Part shown: piece after piece, positions 1 through 8,413 of the stretch | Layout of the letters: the number at the start of each line of letters is the position of its first letter | How positions within the stretch are numbered: the stretch's first letter is position 1 | From: Brevibacterium sp. ZH18 | Lineage (GTDB): Bacteria; Actinomycetota; Actinomycetes; Actinomycetales; Brevibacteriaceae | Assembly: GCF_022748595.1 (NCBI RefSeq) | Contig: NZ_JALDSX010000001.1 | Coordinates: 121,598-185,597 of the forward strand | DNA length: 64,000 bases | Direction of reading: 5' to 3' | The notes under the pieces: model-generated | What the model was told of the DNA's origin: nothing | The model's database searches: none | Seen by the model: the letters and a program-made list of their open reading frames with translations, nothing else | Translations under genes and position numbers: made by a program

Positions 1-2
1 TC

Positions 3-1160
3 TTCGCTCCGGCCTGCATCACCACCGACCACCCGAAGTACCTGTCGTTCATCCCCAGCGCCCCGACGAAGGCCGCGGTGGCCTTCGACCTCGTGGTCTC
101 CGCAAGTGCCCTCTACGGAGGATCATGGTTGGAGGGTGCAGGTGTCGTCCATGCCGAGAACGAGGTCCTGTCATGGCTGGCCGGCGAATTCGGCCTGCCC
201 GAGACTGCCGGGGGAGTATTCGTCCAAGGCGGAACCATCGGAAACCTGTCGGCGCTCGTGGCCGCGCGCAATGCGCAGAAGGAGAAGCTCGACGACAAGC
301 GCCCGGGGCGATGGGTCATCATCGCCAGCGCCGAGGCGCATTCCTCGGTCGCCTCGGCCGCTGACGTGATGGACGTCGACGTCGCACCCGTGGCCACCGG
401 CGACGACGGGATCCTGCGGCCAGAAGGCGTGCGCGCTGCTCTCGAAGAGCACGGCGACGCAGTCATCGCCGTCGTCGCGACGTCGGGGACGACGAACTTC
501 GGAACCATCGATGACATCGCAGGCATCGCCGCGCTCAAGGACGACTTCGACTTCTGGCTCCACATCGACGGCGCCTATGGTCTGGCCGCGATGCTCTCAC
601 CGCTGGCCAGGCACAAATTCGCCGGAGTCGAATCCGCCGATTCCGTCATCGTCGATCCGCACAAGTGGCTGTTCGCGCCTTTCGACGCCTGTGCGCTCAT
701 CTATCGCGATCCGAATCTGGGACGGCGAGCGCACACTCAGCGCGCCGAATACCTCGATACGCTCACCGACTCCCAGGAGTGGAGCCCCTCGGACTACGCC
801 ATCCAGCTGACTCGGCGACCCCGCGGACTGCCTCTGTGGTATTCGCTGGCCAGCTACGGTGCCGAGACCTATCGCGAGGCCATCGGCCACTCGATCGAGC
901 TGGCAATGCAGATCGGATCGGAGATCAAACGGCGTCCGAACCTGCGGCTGGTCCGCGAACCCGAGCTCTCAGTCGTCGTCTTCGAACGCGACGGCTGGGA
1001 CCGTGCCGACTATCAGACATGGTCGGACAGGCTGCTCGAGGATCAGCGTGCCTTCGTCGTTCCCAGCTCTCACCACGGTCGGCCCAATGCCCGCTTCGCG
1101 ATCGTCAATCCGCTGACGACCTTCGACGACCTCACGGACATCCTCGACTCGATGGAGTGA
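3..1160 (+). CDS. PLP-dependent group II amino acid decarboxylase (5' cut by window edge)
   Basis: The reading frame is open from base 3, so the N-terminus lies outside the window. The protein belongs to the fold-type I PLP decarboxylases (aromatic amino acid, glutamate, aspartate or tyrosine decarboxylases), which remove the alpha-carboxyl group of an amino acid. Visible features are GGTIGNLSAL, the HIDGAYG segment with the PLP-contacting Asp, and VDPHKWLFAP, whose Lys should form the Schiff base. The first in-frame GTG is at 78, but homology-like sequence continues upstream, so that is not the true start. The substrate cannot be decided from motifs. Confidence 0.85.
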   Translation, partial: FAPACITTDHPKYLSFIPSAPTKAAVAFDLVVSASALYGGSWLEGAGVVHAENEVLSWLAGEFGLPETAGGVFVQGGTIGNLSALVAARNAQKEKLDDKRPGRWVIIASAEAHSSVASAADVMDVDVAPVATGDDGILRPEGVRAALEEHGDAVIAVVATSGTTNFGTIDDIAGIAALKDDFDFWLHIDGAYGLAAMLSPLARHKFAGVESADSVIVDPHKWLFAPFDACALIYRDPNLGRRAHTQRAEYLDTLTDSQEWSPSDYAIQLTRRPRGLPLWYSLASYGAETYREAIGHSIELAMQIGSEIKRRPNLRLVREPELSVVVFERDGWDRADYQTWSDRLLEDQRAFVVPSSHHGRPNARFAIVNPLTTFDDLTDILDSME

Positions 1161-1187
1161 AGCCGGCCAGTCATGCAGCGCCGTGGT

Positions 1188-1853
1188 TCAGTCCCGCTTG
1201 GGACCGCTGATCTCGACGGTGAACGTCGGCAGCAGCGCCTGTGTGATGGGCCCGATCCCCAGGGCGTAGAGTGCCGTGCCGAGGCCGAACACTCCTCCGA
1301 GCAGCCAGCCGACGACGACGACGCTGACTTCGATGAGGGTCCGCACCAAGCGGATCGAGCGACCGGTGACCCGGGACAGGCCGGTCATCAGACCGTCCCG
1401 GGGCCCGGGGCCGAACTGCGATCCGATGTACATCGCCGAGGCGACGCCGTTGAGCAGGATTCCGCCGATCAGGAGCGCGATGTTCCAGCCCAGCTCCTCG
1501 GGCTTGGGCAGGAACAGACGTGTGAGGTCCAGCGAGGGGCCGATGAGGAGGGCATTGAGGATCGTGCCGAGTCCCGGCTGCTGCCTGAGCGGAATCCAGA
1601 TGAGGAGGACCAGGAACGATGTGATCGTGACGATCGTTCCAAAGGTCAGCGGCACGTGCTTGATGATGCCCGAATGCAGCACGTCCCAGGGCATCATGCC
1701 CAGCCCGGACGTCACGATCATCGCCATCGACGCTCCGTAGAGATAGAGCCCGAGGATGAGCTGCGGCAGACGGCGTGGCAGGCGGCCGCCCCGCAGCTGC
1801 TGGATTGGGCCGAGATTCGCGAGTTGGCGTTTGGCCGCAGGCGTCGATGACAT
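1188..1853 (-). CDS. YczE/YitT-like integral membrane protein
   Basis: A 221-residue protein with about five hydrophobic segments and the YczE-type features LGLYLYGASMAMIV near residue 35, a short GLGMMPWDVL loop and an SQFGPGPRDGLMTGL loop in the second half. YczE proteins are membrane proteins of unknown biochemical role. The ATG at 1853 was chosen because it follows AAAGATC; the longer in-frame option would run through the shared promoter region. It is divergent from a MocR-type regulator, the arrangement also known for yczE and ycxD in Bacillus, so regulation by that neighbour is likely. The family is secure and the function is not known. Confidence 0.75.
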   Translation of the reverse strand: MSSTPAAKRQLANLGPIQQLRGGRLPRRLPQLILGLYLYGASMAMIVTSGLGMMPWDVLHSGIIKHVPLTFGTIVTITSFLVLLIWIPLRQQPGLGTILNALLIGPSLDLTRLFLPKPEELGWNIALLIGGILLNGVASAMYIGSQFGPGPRDGLMTGLSRVTGRSIRLVRTLIEVSVVVVGWLLGGVFGLGTALYALGIGPITQALLPTFTVEISGPKRD

Positions 1854-1900
1854 CGTGGATCTTTCTGGTTCGTGCTGACTGATACCACCATCATGCCTCG

Positions 1901-1939
1901 AAGTGGCCTTGCATAAAATAGCCAATTGGAACAAAGTGG
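1901..1939. promoter_or_regulatory. Candidate MocR operator: paired AAGTGG direct repeats
   Basis: The gap between the yczE-like gene and the MocR gene holds AAGTGG at 1901-1906 and again at 1934-1939, 33 bp apart (about three helical turns), around an AT-rich stretch and the palindrome CCAATTGG at 1922-1929. MocR regulators commonly bind spaced direct repeats in such divergent regions. The role is inferred from position and spacing only. Confidence 0.35.
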
Positions 1940-2015
1940 TCATATCACCGTCGGCCGTGCGCGGCCGCCACGACGCGGGATCGACCGGCTCGGTTCCGGC
2001 AGAGGAGAGGCCGCC

Positions 2016-3467
2016 ATGAACGCACTTGTGATGAGCGGAGCCAGGCTCGCGACCATCATCGGCACCGGTCCCTGGCCTGGGCCCGCCTATGACTCCCTGA
2101 CCTCGGCCATCTCCCGGGCCATCGGCGACGGGCGGATCACCGTCGGAGCCCGTCTTCCCAGCGAACGCGAGCTGGCCCAGGCCATCGACCTCTCACGCAC
2201 CACGACCACACGGGCCTACTCGAAGCTGCGGGATCAGGGCTTCGTCATCACCCGACGCGGATCCGGCAGCGTCGTCCGGCTGCCCGAGGTCCCCGGTGGT
2301 CGGATCGATCATCTGCTGACCCCGGCGGGAGCCGACGAGGCCGAGATCGACCTCAGCTGCACGGCCACTGTCGCACCGCCGTGGCTGATGGGCGCCTACG
2401 AGCGCGCCGTCGAGCAGGTCCCCGCCTACCTGCCGGGCACCGGCTACTACCCCTCGGGACTGCCCGTGCTCAAAGAGCTCATCGCCGACCGCTACACGGC
2501 CCGTGGAGTCCGCACCGATCCCGAGCAGATCCTCGTCACCTCCGGCGCCTTCGGAGCAGTGGCCATCGCTGTCAGAGCGCTCATCCGTCGTTCGGGCCGG
2601 GTCCTCATCGAGAGTCCCACCTACCCGAATGCGATCGCCACCTTGGAGGGCGCCGGGGCCTCCTTGGTCTCCTATCCGCTCGAGCTGAGTCCGAGCGGTC
2701 ATCACTGGGACATCGACGCCATGGACCAGCTCTGCCGTCAGACGCGGGTCTCCGCCGCCTACCTGATCCCCGACTTCCACAACCCCACAGGCGCACTGCT
2801 GCCCGATGCCCAGCGCGGTGAGCTCGCCGCCATGCTGCGGCGGAATGGCGTGACGCCGATCATCGACGAGTCCTTGGTCGAACTCGGACTCGACGGCGGT
2901 CCCAGTCCGAGCCCGATGGCCGCATTCGCACCCGATGCGATCACTGCGGGAAGCACGAGCAAGATCTTCTGGGGCGGGCTCCGTGTCGGATGGCTGCGCA
3001 TCCCGCCCCACCGGGTCGATGCGGTGGCGGCCAGTCGGCTCAGCCTCGACCTCGGGGCGCCGGTGCTCGAACAGCTCGTGGCCGTCGAACTGATGCGCGA
3101 TCATGACACGATCGTCGCCGAATACCGGACGCGGCTGAGAGCTGCACGCGACAGTCTGGCCGCACAGGTGCGCGCGCACCTGCCGTCGTGGCAGGTCGTC
3201 GTCCCCACAGGAGGCATGGCGCTGTGGTGCCATCTGCCCGAGGCACGCTCGAGCGCCCTGGCCATCGCCGCGAGGAACCACGGACTCGGCATGGTCTCGG
3301 GTCCGAACTTCGCGCCGACCGGGGGATTGGACCGGTGGATCAGACTGCCGTACACGGTCGCCGAAGCGCAGCTGGACGAGGTCGGTCCGCGGCTGGCCGC
3401 AGCCTGGGACGATGCACTGAAATTCACGGACAGGATCCCCGCCGGCCGGGACCGGATCGTGGCCTGA
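2016..3467 (+). CDS. MocR-family transcriptional regulator (GntR HTH plus aminotransferase-like domain)
   Basis: This is a 483-residue cytoplasmic regulator. An N-terminal GntR winged helix (about residues 30-100, with LPSERELAQAIDLSRTT) is followed by a fold-type I aminotransferase-like domain. The latter contains IPDFHNPTG, IIDESLVELGLD and AGSTSKIFWGGLRVGW, where the SK lysine would hold PLP. MocR proteins sense PLP or amines and control neighbouring transport or PLP-metabolism genes. The ATG at 2016 has AGAGGAGAGG just upstream. The divergent yczE-like gene is the likely target, and the yggS PLP-homeostasis gene downstream fits a PLP theme. Confidence 0.88.
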   Translation: MNALVMSGARLATIIGTGPWPGPAYDSLTSAISRAIGDGRITVGARLPSERELAQAIDLSRTTTTRAYSKLRDQGFVITRRGSGSVVRLPEVPGGRIDHLLTPAGADEAEIDLSCTATVAPPWLMGAYERAVEQVPAYLPGTGYYPSGLPVLKELIADRYTARGVRTDPEQILVTSGAFGAVAIAVRALIRRSGRVLIESPTYPNAIATLEGAGASLVSYPLELSPSGHHWDIDAMDQLCRQTRVSAAYLIPDFHNPTGALLPDAQRGELAAMLRRNGVTPIIDESLVELGLDGGPSPSPMAAFAPDAITAGSTSKIFWGGLRVGWLRIPPHRVDAVAASRLSLDLGAPVLEQLVAVELMRDHDTIVAEYRTRLRAARDSLAAQVRAHLPSWQVVVPTGGMALWCHLPEARSSALAIAARNHGLGMVSGPNFAPTGGLDRWIRLPYTVAEAQLDEVGPRLAAAWDDALKFTDRIPAGRDRIVA

Positions 3468-3510
3468 GCACCACGGCCCCTCGAGCACACCTGCTGAGTA
3501 CGATGGGGAT

Positions 3511-4290
3511 ATGAAACCCGACGACAGGCTCAACCACGATGAAGAGTACTTGACGGCCGCGACCGTCGAGGAATTCCGGGCCAACCTCGCCGAGGTGGAG
3601 CGCCGCATCGCCTCCGCCGTTGAGCGGGCGGGCCGTGACCGTTCCGCGGTCGAACTCCTGCCCGTGAGCAAGACCGTGCCCCAGGACCGGATTCGCCTGG
3701 CCGTGGCTGCAGGCTGCCGGAAGCTGGGCGAAAACAAGGTGCAGGAGGCCCACCGTAAGTCCGCAGAGATGGCGGACCTCGACGTTCGCTGGTCTGTGAT
3801 CGGACATCTGCAGTCGAACAAGGCCCGCGACGTCGTGGCGTTCGCCGCGGAGTTCCAGGCCCTCGACCGGCTCAAGGTCGCCGCAGCACTTGAGCGACGA
3901 CTCCAGACCGAAGGGCGCAGCCTCGACGTCTACGTCCAGGTCAACACCTCTGCCGAGGACTCGAAGTTCGGTCTCCCGCCTGAGGAGCTCAGCGCCTTCC
4001 TCGAAGAGCTTCGGCACTACGAGGCGCTGCACGTCCAAGGACTGATGACACTGGCGGTGTTCTCTTCCGACACCGACCGTGTCCGTGCCTGCTTCCAGCG
4101 TCTGCGCACTCTGCGCGATCAGGCGGTGGAGACCGATCCCGAACTCATCGGGCCCGGGAAACTGTCAATGGGGATGTCCGGCGACTTCGAAGTCGCGATA
4201 GAAGAGGGATCCGACTGCGTCAGGGTCGGACAGGCCATCTTCGGCAGACGCGGTGTGCCCGACAGCCACTACTGGCCGGAGGACAGCTGA
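3511..4290 (+). CDS. yggS: YggS/PLPBP family PLP homeostasis protein
   Basis: A 259-residue alanine-racemase-N-fold protein that binds PLP without known enzyme activity and keeps free PLP and amino acid pools balanced. Diagnostic segments are LLPVSKTVPQDRI (PLP lysine), LGENKVQEA, WSVIGHLQSNKAR and LSMGMSGDFEVAIEEG. It lies 43 bp after the MocR gene in the same direction. Its stop overlaps the apparent start of the next gene, so the two are probably translationally coupled. Length and motifs are normal for the family. Confidence 0.93.
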   Translation: MKPDDRLNHDEEYLTAATVEEFRANLAEVERRIASAVERAGRDRSAVELLPVSKTVPQDRIRLAVAAGCRKLGENKVQEAHRKSAEMADLDVRWSVIGHLQSNKARDVVAFAAEFQALDRLKVAAALERRLQTEGRSLDVYVQVNTSAEDSKFGLPPEELSAFLEELRHYEALHVQGLMTLAVFSSDTDRVRACFQRLRTLRDQAVETDPELIGPGKLSMGMSGDFEVAIEEGSDCVRVGQAIFGRRGVPDSHYWPEDS

Positions 4291-5249
4291 TCGTCGGCAC
4301 CGTCTCGGCTCATCTTTCCCAACATCAGGTCCCGTACTATCTGAGCGCCATCGTCGCCGGCGCCCTCATCGGAACCGGTCTGCCCGTCGCATCGGACATC
4401 GCATCTGCGGCGATCACCGCATGTCTCATCGCGCTCCTGTTCGTGACCTTCCTCGATGTTCCCTTCGAGCGGATGCGGCAGGCCTTCGCCGAGCCGAAAT
4501 TCCTACTCGCAGTCCTCGGGCTCAACTTCGTCGTCGTACCGCTCGTCGTGGCGGGCCTCCACCGTCTCATTCCCCTCGACGCGAGTCTCACCGTGCCGGC
4601 TCTCATCGTCCTGCTGAGCCCCTGCATCGACTACGTCCTCGTGTTCACCAAACTGGCTGGGGGAGCCCACGACCGCCTGCTTGTGCTGACTCCGGTGCTC
4701 ATGCTCGCCCAGATCGTCCTGCTGCCCCTCTACCTGTGGATGATCATCGGCGGCAGCGTCGCGGAGAGCCTGGATCCGGAGCCGTTCCTCACAGCATTGG
4801 TCCTCTTCATCGTCCTTCCGTTGCTCGCAGCACTCCTCATCAGGGTCCTCTCCAGGTCGGTGGGCAGGGTTCGCCGAAGCGCCTCCTTCGCCGCGGATTC
4901 GATGGTCGCGCTGATGATGCTCACCTTGGCGGTGATCGCCGCGGCAGTGACTCCGGTGATCTCCGGACGCCTTCGCGAACTGGGCCTGGCGATGACCGTG
5001 TTCGTCCTCTTCGCCGTGATCATGACCGGGCTCGGCTGGGCAGGATCACGGGCACTGAACCTTGGCACAGCCGACGCCCGGGCGCTGATCTTCACCGGGG
5101 TGACCCGGAACTCACTCGTCATGCTGCCGATCGTGCGCGCAATCACCCCGGATGGCGTCGGCCCGGCCGTCGTCGTCGCGCAGACCCTGGTCGAACTGCT
5201 CGTCATGGTCATCCTTGTCCGTTGCGTTCGGCTGATCGCACCGCGTTGA
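4287..5249 (+). CDS. Arsenite/bile-acid permease-like membrane protein (ACR3/BASS fold), non-canonical start
   Basis: A protein of about 320 residues with roughly ten hydrophobic segments. It carries LFVTFLDVPFERMR and LLSPCIDYVLVFTKLAGG, typical of actinobacterial arsenic-resistance proteins of the bile acid:Na+ symporter superfamily. Family-like sequence (HQVPYYLSAIVAGALIG) begins directly after the yggS stop, but no ATG, GTG or TTG exists there; the first is GTG at 4443, which would remove the first helices. A strong GGAGGA at 4278-4283 sits 6 bases before ATC at 4290 and 3 before CTG at 4287. A near-cognate coupled start is therefore likely. Substrate is not certain, as no arsR or arsC is near. 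Confidence 0.72.
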   Translation: MIVGTVSAHLSQHQVPYYLSAIVAGALIGTGLPVASDIASAAITACLIALLFVTFLDVPFERMRQAFAEPKFLLAVLGLNFVVVPLVVAGLHRLIPLDASLTVPALIVLLSPCIDYVLVFTKLAGGAHDRLLVLTPVLMLAQIVLLPLYLWMIIGGSVAESLDPEPFLTALVLFIVLPLLAALLIRVLSRSVGRVRRSASFAADSMVALMMLTLAVIAAAVTPVISGRLRELGLAMTVFVLFAVIMTGLGWAGSRALNLGTADARALIFTGVTRNSLVMLPIVRAITPDGVGPAVVVAQTLVELLVMVILVRCVRLIAPR

Positions 5250-5316
5250 TCTCGCCTGACACTGCCATGTCCGAATACCGCTAGTATTGGTCGGCGCATG
5301 GAGGCAGAATGGACAT

Positions 5317-6804
5317 ATGTTCACAGCGGACCAGTGCTATCAGGCAGTGTCGAGTCGAGATCGTCGATTCGACGGCATGTTCTTCACTGCAGTCCGCACG
5401 ACGGGAATCTTCTGCCGTCCCTCATGCCCCGCTAGGACTCCGCTGCGCAAGAACGTGGACTTCTTCCCCACAGCAGCCGCTGCCGCCGAAGCAGGCTACC
5501 GAGCCTGCCGGAAGTGCCGACCCGACGCGAGCCCGAATTCTCCGGAATGGGATGTGCGCGCCGACGTGACGGCGCGGGCCATTCGGCTCATCCGCGACGG
5601 GGTCGTCGACCGCAGCGGGGTACCCGGGCTCGCGTCGGAGCTGGGTTACAGCACCCGCCAGCTGGGCCGCGTGATGCAGGCGGAAGTCGGCGCGGGTCCT
5701 TTGGCTATCGCCCGCACCGAACGGGTTCGAACGGCGAGGATCCTCGTCGAATCGACAGCGCTGAGCATGAGCGAGATCGCCTTCGCCGCCGGATTCTCCA
5801 GCGTCCGCCAATTCAACGACACCTTCCGAGCCGTGTATTCGACGGCTCCGCGAAACCTGCGCTCGGGTGGGGCCCCTCCCGCCGGGGCCGACGACCTCAC
5901 CGTCCGCCTGGCCTACCGTCCGCCGTTGGACCTCGATCGACTGTTCCGGTATTTCGGAGCCCGGGCGATCACCGGCGTCGAGGAGGTCGGGTCCGGTCAC
6001 TACACACGCTCCCTCCCGTTGGCCCACGGGCCTGCGGTCATGACCTTGACCCAGGGCGACGGGGACTTCATCGACTGTCGGCTCCGACTTGCCGACACCC
6101 GCGACCTGGGAAGCGCCGTGGCCAGAGCCCGGCGCATCCTCGATCTCGACGCCGATCCCGCAGCCGTGCACTCGACACTGGCAGAGGCGGGCCTCGCCGA
6201 CCTCGTCGCTGGGCACCCGGGACTGAGATCCCCGGGTACCGCAGACCCCGTCGAACTCGCGATCCGCACGGTGTTGGGACAGCAGATCTCGATCGGGGCT
6301 GCCCGGACCCACCTCAATCGTCTCGTCGACGGCTTCGGCGAGAACCTTCCGACCGAGCTGAGAGTAGGTGCCGTCGATCGTGTGTTCCCCACCGCCGCGG
6401 TGGTCGCGGCTGTCCCCGATGAGTCTTGGGCGCTGCCGGGTCGGCGCATCGCGACCATCCGGTCCCTCGCCTCGGCCCTCGACGACGGGTCGGTCGACCT
6501 GGGACCCGGCAGCGACCGTGAGGCGTCGAGTGCAGCGTTGCTCGGGCTGCCGGGGATCGGACCGTGGAGCCTCGGCTATATCCGCATGCGCGCCCTCGGC
6601 GACCCGGACGTCTGGATGAGCACCGACCTCGGGGTGAAGAAGGCAATGGCGGACCTGGACAGCGATTCGACCGGCGGTAAGCCTGCAGGGCAGTGGGAGG
6701 CGATCGCAACCAGGTGCCGTCCCTGGCGCTCCTATCTCACCCATCTCCTCTGGGCCCACCATGCGAGCACGGAGACGGCACACACGAAACCTGAGGATCA
6801 CTGA
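5317..6804 (+). CDS. Ada-type methyl-sensor / AraC / AlkA DNA glycosylase fusion
   Basis: A 495-residue fusion. The N-terminal Ada zinc domain has Cys33, Cys37, Cys64 and Cys67, the set that accepts methyl from phosphotriesters. Next comes an AraC HTH (about 85-190). The C-terminal half is an AlkA-like glycosylase with IRTVLGQQISIGAARTH and the helix-hairpin-helix LGLPGIGPWSLGYIRMRALG followed by STDLG, whose Asp is the expected catalytic residue. It would sense alkylation, induce repair genes and excise 3-methyladenine. It overlaps ogt by one base, so damage sensing, base excision and direct reversal form one operon. Confidence 0.92.
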   Translation: MFTADQCYQAVSSRDRRFDGMFFTAVRTTGIFCRPSCPARTPLRKNVDFFPTAAAAAEAGYRACRKCRPDASPNSPEWDVRADVTARAIRLIRDGVVDRSGVPGLASELGYSTRQLGRVMQAEVGAGPLAIARTERVRTARILVESTALSMSEIAFAAGFSSVRQFNDTFRAVYSTAPRNLRSGGAPPAGADDLTVRLAYRPPLDLDRLFRYFGARAITGVEEVGSGHYTRSLPLAHGPAVMTLTQGDGDFIDCRLRLADTRDLGSAVARARRILDLDADPAAVHSTLAEAGLADLVAGHPGLRSPGTADPVELAIRTVLGQQISIGAARTHLNRLVDGFGENLPTELRVGAVDRVFPTAAVVAAVPDESWALPGRRIATIRSLASALDDGSVDLGPGSDREASSAALLGLPGIGPWSLGYIRMRALGDPDVWMSTDLGVKKAMADLDSDSTGGKPAGQWEAIATRCRPWRSYLTHLLWAHHASTETAHTKPEDH

Positions 6805-7409
6805 TGATGACATCGACAGCTCTGCACCGACCGACAGACAGCCACCCACCGCAGATGAGGAACAACGACACCATGAAGCTCACCGCACCGAGCACCCCGG
6901 CGACCTATTCGACCTTTGACTCGCCCATCGGAGAGATCGTCCTCACCTCTGATGGCCAGGCGCTGACCGGACTCTACGTCGATGACTTCACCGAGATCAT
7001 CGAACGGCTGCACGCTGAGCACGGCCCCGACCTGCATGCCGACGATGAAACAGACGTGCTGAGAATGGCAAAAGAGCAGCTGGGGGAGTACTTCGCAGGC
7101 TCGCGAACCGAATTCGACGTTCCACTGGCACCGCGGGGCACCGAGTTCCAACGTCAGGTCTGGCAGGCACTGACAACGATCCCCTATGGAGCCACCGCCG
7201 GCTACGGCGAACTCGCCGGATGGATCAATCGGCCGAGCGCGGCACGTGCAGTCGGTGCAGCCAACGGCAGGAATCCGATCAGCATCATCGTGCCCTGCCA
7301 CCGAGTGGTCGGAGCCAACGGTGCGCTCACGGGCTATGCATGGGGAGAGGACAAGAAACGCGCTCTCCTCCAGCTTGAAGCCGAGCACGCGTCGACCGCC
7401 CTACGCTGA
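6804..7409 (+). CDS. ogt: Methylated-DNA--protein-cysteine methyltransferase
   Basis: A 201-residue suicide enzyme that moves methyl from O6-methylguanine to its own cysteine. The active site IIVPCHRVVGANG is present, preceded by YGATAGYGELA. The ATG at 6804 overlaps the ada-alkA stop (TGATG); later Met codons at 6855 and 6873 are possible because the first 25 residues look non-conserved. It is coupled to the upstream Ada-AlkA gene, so both are likely induced together. Length is slightly above the family norm owing to the N-terminal extension. Confidence 0.92.
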   Translation: MMTSTALHRPTDSHPPQMRNNDTMKLTAPSTPATYSTFDSPIGEIVLTSDGQALTGLYVDDFTEIIERLHAEHGPDLHADDETDVLRMAKEQLGEYFAGSRTEFDVPLAPRGTEFQRQVWQALTTIPYGATAGYGELAGWINRPSAARAVGAANGRNPISIIVPCHRVVGANGALTGYAWGEDKKRALLQLEAEHASTALR

Positions 7410-7410
7410 G

Positions 7411-7450
7411 CGGCGCTGACCGGCAGCGACCGGCAGCGACCGCCAGCCAG
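7411..7450. repeat. 10-bp tandem repeat after the ogt stop
   Basis: Directly after the ogt stop there are four head-to-tail decamers, cggcgctgac, cggcagcgac, cggcagcgac and cgccagccag. The two middle copies are identical and the outer ones diverged. No function is evident. Confidence 0.75.
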
Positions 7451-7467
7451 GCGGGCAGATATGCGAA

Positions 7468-7498
7468 AAGAGCCCGGACTCAATGAGTCCGGGCTCTT
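7468..7498. terminator. Bidirectional rho-independent terminator between ogt and tRNA-Ala
   Basis: A 15-bp perfect inverted repeat (AAGAGCCCGGACTCA, one base, then its complement) lies between the convergent ogt gene and tRNA-Ala. Read on the minus strand the stem is followed by TTTT, so it is a good terminator for the tRNA; on the plus strand it ends in CTTCG. Confidence 0.85.
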
Positions 7499-7505
7499 CG
7501 TGCGG

Positions 7506-7578
7506 TGGAGGTAAGGGGATTCGAACCCCTGACCTTCTCCATGCCATGGAGACGCGCTACCAACTGCGCCATACCCCC
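7506..7578 (-). tRNA. tRNA-Ala (GGC)
   Basis: The minus strand folds as a 73-nt tRNA. Acceptor GGGGGTA pairs with TACCTCC, with discriminator A at 7506. The anticodon stem TCTCC/GGAGA closes the loop ATGGCAT, giving anticodon GGC. The T arm holds GGTTCGAATCC. CCA is not encoded. Transcription runs into the terminator at 7468-7498. Confidence 0.95.
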
Positions 7579-7706
7579 GCTTGCTCGATCAATATTACTC
7601 ACGACCTGCCGGGACGACAAATCGGCACAGAGTGACCCTGGCCACAGTCGGGTCGGAGGGCGACGGTTCGACTTTCCGCCGCTCTCCAACCGGGCTGTGG
7701 GGCGTC

Positions 7707-7934
7707 TCAGATCATTGGCCTGATCTGACTGAGATAGCGTGCGACGTCCCGTTCGCGTGTCTGGGCCAGTCGCTCCTCGCGGAGGTGCCTGCTGATTCGA
7801 GCACGGCGATGGGCGTCGGAATTCCGGCGTCGGCGCACAGCAGTCCTCTCCGGTTGGCGAGCCCAACGTACGAGCGTCATTCCGGCAGACAGTGCCAGGC
7901 GCCGTGGATATGGGAGTGGAAACAACGTGGACAC
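7707..7934 (-). CDS. Small basic protein, unknown function
   Basis: A 75-residue ORF starting at GTG 7934, with GAGGA seven bases upstream. The sequence begins MSTLFPLPYPRRLALSAGM and becomes strongly Arg-rich with an amphipathic RERDVARYL stretch near the end. GC content matches coding DNA here, unlike the AT-rich stretch just upstream. It resembles small Arg-rich proteins frequent in actinobacteria, but I recognise no named family. It lies downstream of the 30-codon peptide on the same strand, with about 320 bp between. Confidence 0.45.
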   Translation of the reverse strand: MSTLFPLPYPRRLALSAGMTLVRWARQPERTAVRRRRNSDAHRRARISRHLREERLAQTRERDVARYLSQIRPMI

Positions 7935-7944
7935 AATGATTCCT

Positions 7945-8256
7945 CACTGTTTTCGGGCAGGGAATATCCCCGAATGGCGATTAGTGAAATGATTCGAAAG
8001 AATGCGTCGCTAATAAACGCAGTGCTTCGAATGAAAGCAACCCTCTTGAATGGAATTCAACTGAATAGAGGTCAATTGAATTCGACACTGCAGGATACGG
8101 CCCCGTTCGGCTGCGACGAGACGGGCATCAGCTGTGCCTGAGGACGATGAACGCCGACGGTGGCGTCATTGCGTCAGGGCAGTGCTGCGATCGTGCAGTC
8201 AGAGCAAACCGGTGTTCGGAAGACCGGTGGAAACAGACGAGAGATGCGGCTGGAAT
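7945..8256. other. AT-richer gene-free stretch with inverted repeat
   Basis: No convincing long gene is seen. Base composition drops well below that of the neighbours between about 7950 and 8100. A perfect 8-bp inverted repeat GAATTCAA/TTGAATTC (8053-8060 and 8076-8083) could form a hairpin, perhaps ending the minus-strand transcript that starts near 8422. Apparent long ORFs through here lack codon bias and overlap the tRNA. Confidence 0.4.
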
Positions 8257-8349
8257 TCAGCCGACGAGTCCTTGTCCGCCAGTCAGGCAGGCAGTGTCTC
8301 CGTTCCAGCAGTAGGGAAAGTCGATGGAAGTGATCTGAATATTCATCAT
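8257..8349 (-). CDS. Candidate 30-residue peptide gene
   Basis: ATG-ATG at 8349/8346 opens a 30-codon frame ending in TGA. The peptide is short, begins MMNIQITSIDF, has two Cys (14 and 21), a Trp after the first Cys, and a Gly-rich tail. AGAAAGGAG (8360-8368) is a strong Shine-Dalgarno 10 bases before the first ATG. A consensus-like promoter lies about 80 bp upstream. No peptide-modification enzyme, exporter or kinase gene is adjacent, so the role is unknown: a signalling peptide, a RiPP precursor acted on in trans, a leader peptide and a toxin are all possible. Evidence is signal-based and not homology-based. Confidence 0.45.
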   Translation of the reverse strand: MMNIQITSIDFPYCWNGDTACLTGGQGLVG

Positions 8350-8413
8350 GGAGTCTGCGCTCCTTTCTTAGCAATGGATCTCGTGGGAGCGGCGTCAACG
8401 CTCACTGTGGAAT

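Noticed and set aside
1173..1850. Long plus-strand frames opposite the YczE-like gene
   Set aside because: They are antisense shadows typical of high-GC DNA; the minus-strand protein has clear helices and motifs.
2193..3875. 560-codon minus-strand frame across the MocR gene and yggS
   Set aside because: It lies opposite two well-supported genes and has repetitive Gly/Arg/Asp composition without domain features.
7581..8141. Open frame of 186 codons on the plus strand after tRNA-Ala
   Set aside because: It starts inside the tRNA gene flank, crosses the AT-rich stretch, has no Shine-Dalgarno site and shows no codon bias or domain-like pattern.
8257..8349. Complete RiPP gene cluster around the 30-codon peptide
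   Set aside because: No modification enzyme, protease or exporter is encoded within several kilobases; only the peptide signals are present.
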